Assembly (NCBI GenBank): GCA_036555065.1
Contig: DATBLZ010000138.1
Span: 1-11,359 of the forward strand
Reading direction: 5' to 3'
Length of the DNA stretch: 11,359 bases
Source of the DNA: DATBLZ01 sp036555065
GTDB lineage: Bacteria > Pseudomonadota > Gammaproteobacteria > Steroidobacterales > Rariloculaceae
The position numbers were made by a program, and so were the translations under genes. How positions within the stretch are numbered: the first letter of the stretch is position 1; every line of letters starts with the position of its first letter. Below, in pieces: positions 6,028 to 11,359 of the stretch. The notes beneath the pieces were generated by a model. The model was not told the DNA's origin and made no database searches. It was given only the letters and a program-made list of their open reading frames with translations.

Positions 6028-7041
6028 CTAGAGGCGCACTTTGTAGTAATCGACGTACCAGTCGACGAAGCGCTTGACCCCGACCTCGATCGGCGTGCTC
6101 GGGCGATAGCCGACGTCGGCGGCGAGGTCCTCGACGTCGGCCCAGGTATCCGGAACGTCGCCGAGCTGGAGCGGCAGCAGATTCTTCTGCGCCTTGCGGC
6201 CCAAGCACTGCTCGAGCACCTCGATGTAGCGCATGAGCTCGATCGGCCGCTGGTTGCCGATGTTGTAGACGCGATAGGGCGCTTGGCTCGTCGCGGGGTC
6301 CGGGTCAGCGCCCGACCATTCGGGGTTCGGCACCGCGACGCGATCGAGCGCGCGCACGACCCCTTCGACGATGTCGTCGACGAACGTGAAATCGCGCTTG
6401 TGGTGGCCATAGTTGAAGACGTCGATCGGCTTGCCGGCGAGCATGCTCTTCGTGAACAAGAAAAGCGCCATGTCGGGACGGCCGAATGGCCCGTAAACCG
6501 TAAAGAACCGCAAGCCCGTCACGGGCAGCCGGTACAAGCTCGCGTAGGCATGCGCCATGAGCTCGTTGGATTTTTTCGTCGCCGCATAGAGCGACAGTGG
6601 ATGATCGACGTTCTGGTGGACCGTGAACGGCATCTTCGTATTGGCGCCGTAGACGGAGCTCGTCGAAGCGAAAACAAGATGCTCGACGCCGTTGTGGCGG
6701 CAACCCTCGAGCACCGTCATCGTGCCGACGAGGTTGCTGTCGACATAGGCGAACGGATGCTCGACGCTGTACCGAACGCCGGCCTGCGCGCCGAGATGCG
6801 CGACGCGCTCGAACCGCTCGGCCGCGAAGAGCTTCGCCATGCCCGCGCGATCGGCGAGATCCAGCTTGACGAAGCGAAACTTCCGGTGCCGCTCGAGCTC
6901 GGCAAGCCGCGCGCGCTTGAGCGTCACGTCGTAGTATTCGTTGAGGTTGTCGAGCCCGACGACGTCGTCGTCGCGCTCGAGCAAACGCCGCGCCGTGTGA
7001 TAACCGATGAACCCGGCGGCACCGGTGACCAAGACTTTCAT
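6028..7041 (-). CDS. UDP-glucuronate 4-epimerase-like protein (LpsL type, SDR superfamily)
   Basis: A 337-residue extended short-chain dehydrogenase/reductase. It should interconvert UDP-glucuronate-type and UDP-galacturonate-type sugars at C4, using bound NAD, in the cytoplasm. The Rossmann motif is TGAAGFIG (6-13). The Ser of the catalytic triad lies in ASTSSVYG (125-132), and the Y152-x3-K156 pair in LYAATKKSNE. Typical UDP-uronate epimerase motifs are HLGAQAGVRYSVEHPFAYV (82-100), LRFFTVYGPFGRPDMA (177-192) and RDFTFVDD (216-223). It begins 36 bp after the upstream TviB-type dehydrogenase stop and is read in the same direction, so the two probably act in sequence: 6-oxidation, then 4-epimerisation. 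Sequence alone does not settle whether the substrate is UDP-GlcA or UDP-GlcNAcA; the motifs favour UDP-GlcA. No clear Shine-Dalgarno is seen, and a REP hairpin lies immediately upstream of the start. Confidence 0.92.
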   Translation of the reverse strand: MKVLVTGAAGFIGYHTARRLLERDDDVVGLDNLNEYYDVTLKRARLAELERHRKFRFVKLDLADRAGMAKLFAAERFERVAHLGAQAGVRYSVEHPFAYVDSNLVGTMTVLEGCRHNGVEHLVFASTSSVYGANTKMPFTVHQNVDHPLSLYAATKKSNELMAHAYASLYRLPVTGLRFFTVYGPFGRPDMALFLFTKSMLAGKPIDVFNYGHHKRDFTFVDDIVEGVVRALDRVAVPNPEWSGADPDPATSQAPYRVYNIGNQRPIELMRYIEVLEQCLGRKAQKNLLPLQLGDVPDTWADVEDLAADVGYRPSTPIEVGVKRFVDWYVDYYKVRL

Positions 7042-7048
7042 TTGAAGA

Positions 7049-7070
7049 TCGCGGCTGAAGCCGCTCCCAC
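7049..7070 (+). repeat. REP element between the dehydrogenase and epimerase genes
   Basis: Stem GCGGCT-GA-AGCCGC followed by TCCCAC, inside the 36-bp gap between two co-directional genes. In the mRNA, which is read on the opposite strand, the hairpin ends about 8 nt before the epimerase start codon, where a ribosome binding site should be. Confidence 0.85.
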
Positions 7071-7077
7071 AGCGGTA

Positions 7078-8355
7078 CTAAAGGCGACCATCGACGTCCT
7101 CTTTTCGCAGCACGTGCTTGATGTCGAACGTGACGTGATTGGGGCACCCGTATGCATGGATCCCCTTGGCGCCGAGCGCGACGAACTCGCGGTGCGCGAC
7201 GGCGATGACGACGGCATCGTAGGAGCCCACGGCGGGCTTCGCGACGAGCTCGATGCCGTACTCATGTCGTGCATCCGCAGGATCGACCCAAGGGTCGTGA
7301 ACGTCGACGGCCACGCCATACGATTTGAGCTCAGCGACGACATCCGCGACCTTCGTATTGCGAACGTCGGGGCAGTTCTCCTTGAACGTAAGGCCGAGCA
7401 CGAGTGCGCGCGCACCGGCGGGCTGAATGTTGCGCTTGATCATGAGCTTAACGATGCGCAACGCGACGTGCAGCGCCATGCCGTCGTTCAAGCGCCGGCC
7501 GGCAAGGATCATCTCGGGGTGATAACCGATCTCCTCTGCCTTGGCCGTCAAATAGTACGGATCGACGCCGATGCAATGGCCCCCGACGAGCCCGGGCCTG
7601 AACCTGAGGAAGTTCCATTTGGTCCCGGCGGCTTCGAGCACATCCTGCGTGTCGATGCCGAGCCGCTCGAAGATCAGCGCGAGCTCGTTGATGAGCGCGA
7701 TATTGAGGTCGCGTTGCGTGTTCTCGATGACTTTCGCGGCTTCGGCCACCTTGATGCTCGGCGCCTTGTGCGTGCCGGCCTTGATGATACTGCCGTAAAC
7801 GGCGTCGACGAAGTCCGCGACTTCGGGCGTCGACCCGGACGTCACTTTCTTGATCGTCGTCAAACGATGCTCTTTGTCGCCGGGGTTGATGCGCTCGGGG
7901 CTGTAGCCCGCGAAGAAATCGCGGTTGAACTTGAGGCCCGAGAGCCGCTCGATGATCGGTATGCAATATTCCTCCGTGCAGCCCGGGTAGACCGTCGACT
8001 CGAAGACGACGATCGCGCCCTGGCCGATGACGCGGCCGAGCGTCTCGCTCGCGCCTTTGAGCGGTGTCAAGACGGGTCGCTTGTTCCGGCCGACGGGCGT
8101 CGGCACGGTGACGATGTAGAAGTTGCACGCCTTGAGGTCGTCGAGCTGCGTCGAGTACGTGAGCTTCTTCGCGGCAGCGAGCTCCTCGGCCGACGCTTCG
8201 AGCGTGCGGTCGCGGCCCGCACGGAGCTCCGCTACGCGCTTCTCGCTGATGTCGAAGCCGACGGTCGGATAGCGCTTGCCGAACTCGACGGCAAGCGGCA
8301 AGCCCACGTAGCCCAAGCCGATGATACCGATGCGGACGTCGTCCAAAGTCCTCAT
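7078..8355 (-). CDS. tviB: TviB-type UDP-sugar 6-dehydrogenase (UDP-GlcNAc/UDP-Glc dehydrogenase family)
   Basis: A 425-residue nucleotide-sugar dehydrogenase that oxidises C6 of a UDP-sugar to a uronic acid in two NAD-dependent steps. The sequence follows the Vi-antigen protein TviB closely. It has the Rossmann motif IIGLGYVGLP (11-20), VTVPTP (82-87), ESTVYPGCTEE (119-129), YSPERINPGDKEHRL (151-165), KVAEAAKVIENTQRDLNIAL (202-221), the catalytic cysteine C261 in LVGGHCIGVDP, and LGLTFKENCPDVRNT (320-334). The overall layout, including the closing -RL, matches TviB, whose substrate is UDP-GlcNAc; specificity for UDP-GlcNAc over UDP-glucose is therefore likely but inferred. ATG 8355 has GAGG at 8360-8363 as Shine-Dalgarno, with a REP hairpin just upstream of it. 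It is followed by the 4-epimerase and preceded by dnaQ, 57 bp away. The product probably feeds a surface polysaccharide. Confidence 0.93.
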   Translation of the reverse strand: MRTLDDVRIGIIGLGYVGLPLAVEFGKRYPTVGFDISEKRVAELRAGRDRTLEASAEELAAAKKLTYSTQLDDLKACNFYIVTVPTPVGRNKRPVLTPLKGASETLGRVIGQGAIVVFESTVYPGCTEEYCIPIIERLSGLKFNRDFFAGYSPERINPGDKEHRLTTIKKVTSGSTPEVADFVDAVYGSIIKAGTHKAPSIKVAEAAKVIENTQRDLNIALINELALIFERLGIDTQDVLEAAGTKWNFLRFRPGLVGGHCIGVDPYYLTAKAEEIGYHPEMILAGRRLNDGMALHVALRIVKLMIKRNIQPAGARALVLGLTFKENCPDVRNTKVADVVAELKSYGVAVDVHDPWVDPADARHEYGIELVAKPAVGSYDAVVIAVAHREFVALGAKGIHAYGCPNHVTFDIKHVLRKEDVDGRL

Positions 8356-8365
8356 GTCGCCTCAA

Positions 8366-8387
8366 TCGCGGCTAAAGCCGCTCCCAC
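8366..8387 (+). repeat. REP element upstream of the tviB-like gene
   Basis: Perfect stem GCGGCT-AA-AGCCGC followed by TCCCAC, between the dnaQ stop and the dehydrogenase start. In the minus-strand transcript the element ends only 2 nt before the GAGG Shine-Dalgarno. It could affect read-through from dnaQ or translation of the dehydrogenase. Confidence 0.85.
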
Positions 8388-8412
8388 GAGTTGATCGCGT
8401 CACGACCCCGCG

Positions 8413-9099
8413 TCAGGCCGCAGCCCCACGAATCTTCGCCATGATCGCTTCGTGCGCGGCAAGCTCCGTCGCCGAGGCGATCAAGACGGGAAGCACGAGC
8501 CCGGCGCGTTCGACGCGGGCGATCTGCCGTGTGCGCTCCGCGCCCGCATCGGCCTCGGCGGCATCGAGCGATAGGCTCGCTTGCCCGCCCGTCATCGCCA
8601 GATAGATCTCGGCGAGAATCCGCGCATCGAGCAGCGCCCCGTGGAGCTCGCGCTCTGAATCGTCGATCTCGTAGCGCTTCGCGAGCGCGTCGAGGCTATT
8701 GCGCTGCCCCGGATGCATGCGCCGCGCGAGCGCGAGCGTGTCGAGCACCGCGCAACATTCGCGGACGTCGTGGGGAACACTATCGAGGCGGCGCAGTTCC
8801 TCGTTGATGAAATCGACGTCGAAATCGGCGTTGTGAATGATGAGCTCGGCGCCTTGCACGAACTCGATGAACTCGCGCGCGACGTTCGCGAACGTCGGTT
8901 GCGCGGCGAGAAAGTCGTCGTCGATTCCGTGGACTTGCAGCGCGCCCCAGTCGACGGCGCGCTCGGGGTTCACGTAGCGATGGAACGTCCGGCTCGTGCG
9001 CCGGCGATTCACGAGCTCGATGCAGCCGATCTCGATGATCCTGTGGCCGGCCGCCGTCTCGAGACCCGTGGTTTCCGTATCGAGCACTACTTGGCGCAT
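8413..9099 (-). CDS. dnaQ: DNA polymerase III epsilon subunit (3'-5' proofreading exonuclease)
   Basis: A 228-residue DEDDh exonuclease that proofreads the replicative polymerase. Exo I is VLDTETTGL with D7 and E9. Exo II is HNADFDVDFI with D94. Exo III is HGALLDARILAEIYLAMTGG with H153 and D158, so all five catalytic residues are present. Q173-ASLSL matches the beta-clamp-binding hexapeptide that follows the exonuclease domain in E. coli (QTSMAF), and the remaining tail would contact the alpha subunit. I chose ATG 9099 rather than an upstream start because MRQVVLDTET is the normal family N-terminus. The start lies 13 bp inside the end of rnhA on the same strand, so the two are translationally coupled; in E. 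coli dnaQ and rnhA are divergent. It is slightly shorter than E. coli epsilon (243). Confidence 0.97.
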   Translation of the reverse strand: MRQVVLDTETTGLETAAGHRIIEIGCIELVNRRRTSRTFHRYVNPERAVDWGALQVHGIDDDFLAAQPTFANVAREFIEFVQGAELIIHNADFDVDFINEELRRLDSVPHDVRECCAVLDTLALARRMHPGQRNSLDALAKRYEIDDSERELHGALLDARILAEIYLAMTGGQASLSLDAAEADAGAERTRQIARVERAGLVLPVLIASATELAAHEAIMAKIRGAAA

Positions 9100-9524
9100 A
9101 GCTCGAGGCCCTGGTTCGCGAGCGCGTCGGCGCGCTCGTTCTCGGGATGGCCCGCGTGACCCTTGACCCAATGCCAGGAGACAGCGTGGCGCTCGGTCAA
9201 CGCCGCGAGCGCCTCCCAGAGATCCTGATTCTTGACGGGCTTACGGCCCGCCGTACGCCAGCCGCGCGCGCGCCAATTCGGCAGCCACTCGGTAATGCCG
9301 CTTCGCACGTACACCGAGTCCGTATAAAGATCGACGCGACACGGCTCGCGCAACGCCTCGAGCGCGCGAATCGCCGCCGTCATCTCCATGCGGTTATTCG
9401 TGGTCTCGGGCTCGCCGCCGCAGAGCTCCTTCTCCGTATCGCCGAAGCGCAGCACCGCGCCCCAGCCGCCCGGGCCCGGGTTGCCGCGACACGCCCCATC
9501 CGTGAACACCGCGACCTTCTTCAT
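9087..9524 (-). CDS. rnhA: Ribonuclease HI
   Basis: A 145-residue type 1 RNase H that degrades the RNA strand of RNA-DNA hybrids such as R-loops and primer remnants. The catalytic carboxylates and histidine are all visible: D9 in FTDGACRGNPGPGGW, E47 in NNRMEMTA, D69 in LYTDSVYV, H123 in WVKGHAGHPENE and D133 in RADALAN. The basic handle segment WRARGWRTAGRKPVKN (84-99) is also present. The ATG overlaps the stop of the upstream methyltransferase gene (ATGA), and the 3' end overlaps dnaQ by 13 bp, so three genes are packed in one transcript. A run of alternating G and C lies just before the start, in the end of the methyltransferase gene. Confidence 0.98.
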   Translation of the reverse strand: MKKVAVFTDGACRGNPGPGGWGAVLRFGDTEKELCGGEPETTNNRMEMTAAIRALEALREPCRVDLYTDSVYVRSGITEWLPNWRARGWRTAGRKPVKNQDLWEALAALTERHAVSWHWVKGHAGHPENERADALANQGLELCAK

Positions 9525-10252
9525 CCGCCCGCGCGCGCGCGCGTGGCGCGCGTCGTCGGCTCGACGAGCCCACCGACGGCGCGCAGGCGCGGCCGTTTCC
9601 AGGCCATGCGCACAGGCGTCAGCGGCAGCGTGCGCTTTTGCGCAGAGACGAGATAGCCGCCCGCGAGCATCGGCAACCAGCGTTGCGCGAACCGCTCGCG
9701 CGGAAACGTTCCGAGCCGCCGGAACTGCTCGAACGGCAAGGTATGGCAGTAAGGAACCGCGTCGCCGACGTCGAAGGACAGAAGCTCGAGCCAATCGCGG
9801 ATTCGCCGCTCCCGGATCATGCGTCGCGTCCCGGCCGGATAACCGCCGCGCGCGAGCAGGTGGCGCAGGCCCCACGCACCGCCCGGCACGAAGCTCAAGA
9901 CGATGAGGTGCCCGTCGGCGCGCAGGATTCGATCGACCTCGCGGATGAGCGCGTGCGCCGAGGGCGTGCGCTCGAGCGTATGCGGCAGCAGAACCGCATC
10001 GATGGAGTCGCTGGCGACCGCGAGGTGGCCGGGATCGCTGACGACATCGGGCTCCTCGCCCGCGGGGCCGAACGTCAGCAATGCCCTGCGTTGGGTGCGC
10101 GCATACCGGAGAAACGTGTCGCGGGCGCCCCAGGCGCCGATCTGCAGCAGCTGCTCGCCGAACACGCGGTCGAGCGCTTGCCGGATCAAGCGCTGCTCGT
10201 TGGCGAGACAGCGCCGCCCGACGGGCGTGCTCAACCACTCGGTGATCGTCAT
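9521..10252 (-). CDS. Class I SAM-dependent methyltransferase (yafS-like)
   Basis: A 243-residue predicted methyltransferase of the group found next to rnhA and mltD in many gammaproteobacteria; its substrate is unknown. Motif I is the degenerate LLQIGAWG (35-42). A middle strand SIDAVLLPHTLE (83-94) is in the motif IV position, followed by IREVDRILRADGHLIVLSF (103-121), the usual post-motif helix and strand. The last 30 residues are Arg/Ala-rich and poorly conserved-looking. The stop codon overlaps the rnhA start by ATGA. No Shine-Dalgarno precedes ATG 10252; a TAGAAT hexamer 6 nt upstream suggests a leaderless transcript. This gene would be the first of the operon with rnhA and dnaQ, divergent from mltD. 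Confidence 0.88.
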   Translation of the reverse strand: MTITEWLSTPVGRRCLANEQRLIRQALDRVFGEQLLQIGAWGARDTFLRYARTQRRALLTFGPAGEEPDVVSDPGHLAVASDSIDAVLLPHTLERTPSAHALIREVDRILRADGHLIVLSFVPGGAWGLRHLLARGGYPAGTRRMIRERRIRDWLELLSFDVGDAVPYCHTLPFEQFRRLGTFPRERFAQRWLPMLAGGYLVSAQKRTLPLTPVRMAWKRPRLRAVGGLVEPTTRATRARAGG

Positions 10253-10258
10253 GGGGCA

Positions 10259-10264
10259 ATTCTA
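10259..10264 (-). promoter_or_regulatory. Candidate -10 element of the methyltransferase-rnhA-dnaQ operon
   Basis: TAGAAT (5 of 6 to TATAAT), read toward the methyltransferase, ends 6 nt before its ATG. A transcript would start at about the A of the start codon. No good -35 is present at 17 bp, so the call is tentative. Confidence 0.35.
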
Positions 10265-10280
10265 GCGTGAGACGATCTAT

Positions 10281-10335
10281 TGTAGGAGCGGCTTCAGCCG
10301 CGATTTCGAAGAGTCGCGGCTAAAGCCGCTCCCAC
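10281..10335. repeat. Inverted REP pair between the methyltransferase operon and mltD
   Basis: Two REP copies face each other: 10281-10303 (GTAGGAGCGGCTTCAGCCGC then GA) and 10314-10335 (TCGCGGCTAAAGCCGCTCCC then AC), separated by 10 bp. Each forms its own short hairpin, and together they can form one arm pairing of about 20 bp. This is the typical mobile REP doublet unit. It fills much of the 166-bp divergent spacer. Confidence 0.85.
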
Positions 10336-10358
10336 CCGTCTTGTGTGAGCCAGTTCCC

Positions 10359-10386
10359 TTGCGCGGCCGCGCTCGATCGGTACGAT
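10359..10386 (+). promoter_or_regulatory. Possible mltD promoter
   Basis: TTGCGC (10359-10364) and TACGAT (10381-10386) are 16 bp apart, with 3 of 6 and 4 of 6 consensus matches. They lie about 33 nt before the mltD ATG, downstream of the REP pair. This is a weak match but the best placed in the interval. Confidence 0.3.
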
Positions 10387-10418
10387 ACGCGCAGAATCAA
10401 CAGAATTTTGGGGCCTGC

Positions 10419-11359
10419 ATGTCCACCGTCCAGCCTCGACGCGGCTCGCTCGTGATCCTATTTGCGCTCGGCGTCGGGCTCGCCGGCTGCGAGTCGCTGC
10501 GGACGGCCGCGCCGCCGAGCGCCGCGGCCCTTGCGGCCGCACCCCCGACTCCGACGGTAGCTGCCGTAGTACCCGAGCGCGTACCGCGGCCGGCCGTCGT
10601 CCTCGAGCCTATCCCGGAGCCCACGGACCTCTTGAGCCGTCTGCGCGAGAATTTCGCGCTGGAGACGGCGAGTGACCCGACGGTCGAGCGCGAGCTCGCG
10701 TGGTACGTGCAGAATCCCGAGTATCTCGAGCGCGTCTTCACGCGCGGCGCGCGCTACCTCTACTACATCACGGAAGAGCTCGAGCGCCGCGGCATGCCCG
10801 CGGATCTCGCGCTGTTGCCCGTCGTCGAGAGCGCCTTCGATCCATTCGCTTACTCCCATGGTCGCGCCTCGGGCCTTTGGCAAATCATCCCGGGCACGGG
10901 TCGGCGCCTCGGGCTCGCGCAGAATTGGTGGTTCGATGGCCGCCGCGACGTCGTCGAGTCGACGCGCGCGGCGCTCGACTATCTGGAAGCGCTGCATCTG
11001 CAGCTCGGCGGCGATTGGCTCCTCGCGGTCGCCGGATACAACTCGGGCGAAGGCAACGTCGCACGCGCGCTCAAGCGCGCGCAAGCCGCCGGCGAGCCTA
11101 CGGATTTTTGGGGCATCCGCCGTTACCTTCCCATCGAAACGCGCACGTATGTCCCGCGGCTCATCGCGATTCGCGCGCTCGTCGCTGCGCCCGAGGCGCA
11201 GGGAGTCGCGCTCCCCGAAATCGCGAATGCGCCTTACTTCTCGATCGTCGAGACCGGCGGCCAGATCGATATGGCGCTCGCCGCCGAGCTCAGCGCGCTC
11301 GATCTCGATCAGCTCTACGAGCTCAACCCGGGGATCAACCGCTGGGCGACGGATCCCGA
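10419..11359 (+). CDS. mltD: Membrane-bound lytic murein transglycosylase D, C-terminus outside window
   Basis: The first 313 residues are visible and the frame is open to the window edge. It is a lipoprotein that cleaves peptidoglycan glycan strands to 1,6-anhydro products at the outer membrane. The signal peptide ends in the lipobox L21-A-G-C24, followed by an Ala/Pro-rich linker (29-68). The family 1 transglycosylase domain (about 90-260) has the catalytic glutamate E137 in LLPVVESAFDPFA, SHGRASGLWQIIPGTGRRLG (146-165) and AGYNSGEGNV (205-214), then YLPIETRTYVPRLIA (236-250). The LysM repeats that normally follow are not in the window. The end of the visible part (ALDLDQLYELNPGINRW) is the spacer with a LysM-like helix. 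It is divergent from the methyltransferase-rnhA-dnaQ operon. GGGG about 5 nt before the start codon is a weak Shine-Dalgarno. Confidence 0.96.
   Translation, partial: MSTVQPRRGSLVILFALGVGLAGCESLRTAAPPSAAALAAAPPTPTVAAVVPERVPRPAVVLEPIPEPTDLLSRLRENFALETASDPTVERELAWYVQNPEYLERVFTRGARYLYYITEELERRGMPADLALLPVVESAFDPFAYSHGRASGLWQIIPGTGRRLGLAQNWWFDGRRDVVESTRAALDYLEALHLQLGGDWLLAVAGYNSGEGNVARALKRAQAAGEPTDFWGIRRYLPIETRTYVPRLIAIRALVAAPEAQGVALPEIANAPYFSIVETGGQIDMALAAELSALDLDQLYELNPGINRWATDP

Noticed and set aside
8366..8387. Intrinsic terminator of dnaQ
   Set aside because: The hairpin is stable but is not followed by a T-run in the direction of transcription, and the same element occurs at unrelated sites.
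5728..8394. An open frame of 888 codons on the plus strand
   Set aside because: It runs antisense to the epimerase and tviB-like genes, which carry complete catalytic motifs. The product is rich in Arg, Asp and Val with no recognisable domain, as expected from the complementary frame of GC-rich genes.

Overview
This is a GC-rich window, probably chromosomal, from a gammaproteobacterium. Two things suggest this: the block of mltD, a yafS-type methyltransferase, rnhA and dnaQ, and the many short intergenic palindromes with a GCGGCT-AGCCGC stem, typical of REP elements in high-GC gammaproteobacteria. A Xanthomonadales- or Steroidobacterales-like lineage is an inference; no species can be named.

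Left part (1-1752, minus strand): most of a multi-SLBB outer-membrane polysaccharide export protein whose C-terminus lies beyond the window. Next (1753-3289): a decayed Uma2-family gene followed by an intact DUF4143-type AAA ATPase on the plus strand. The ATPase ends 3 bp from the end of the convergent pgi gene (3293-4888, glucose-6-phosphate isomerase).

Middle (4889-6027): a second, independently decayed Uma2 remnant, then a compact MazE/MazF (PemK) toxin-antitoxin pair. The pair's promoter carries two near-identical 17-bp palindromes in tandem, a likely autoregulatory operator. The toxin's stop codon is supplied by a REP element, which is followed by a 17-bp tandem repeat that seems to derive from the REP's right half.

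Right-centre (6028-8355, minus strand): a TviB-type nucleotide-sugar 6-dehydrogenase followed by an LpsL-type UDP-hexuronate 4-epimerase. Together they would make a UDP-galacturonate-type sugar for surface polysaccharide, consistent with the SLBB exporter at the left end. Each has a REP hairpin immediately upstream of its start codon. Next (8413-10252, minus strand) is a tightly overlapping operon: class I methyltransferase, rnhA (ATGA overlap) and dnaQ (13-bp overlap). Divergent from it, mltD (10419 to the window end) encodes a lipoprotein lytic transglycosylase. gloB, often found beside mltD in gammaproteobacteria, is absent here; an inverted REP pair sits in the short divergent spacer.

The window is mostly housekeeping and polysaccharide genes, with a strip of accessory material around pgi (two dead Uma2 genes, one ATPase, one toxin-antitoxin pair) and six REP elements. 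I see no clearly novel multi-gene system. The best leads are the tandem operator, the REP placements and the twice-decayed Uma2 genes.
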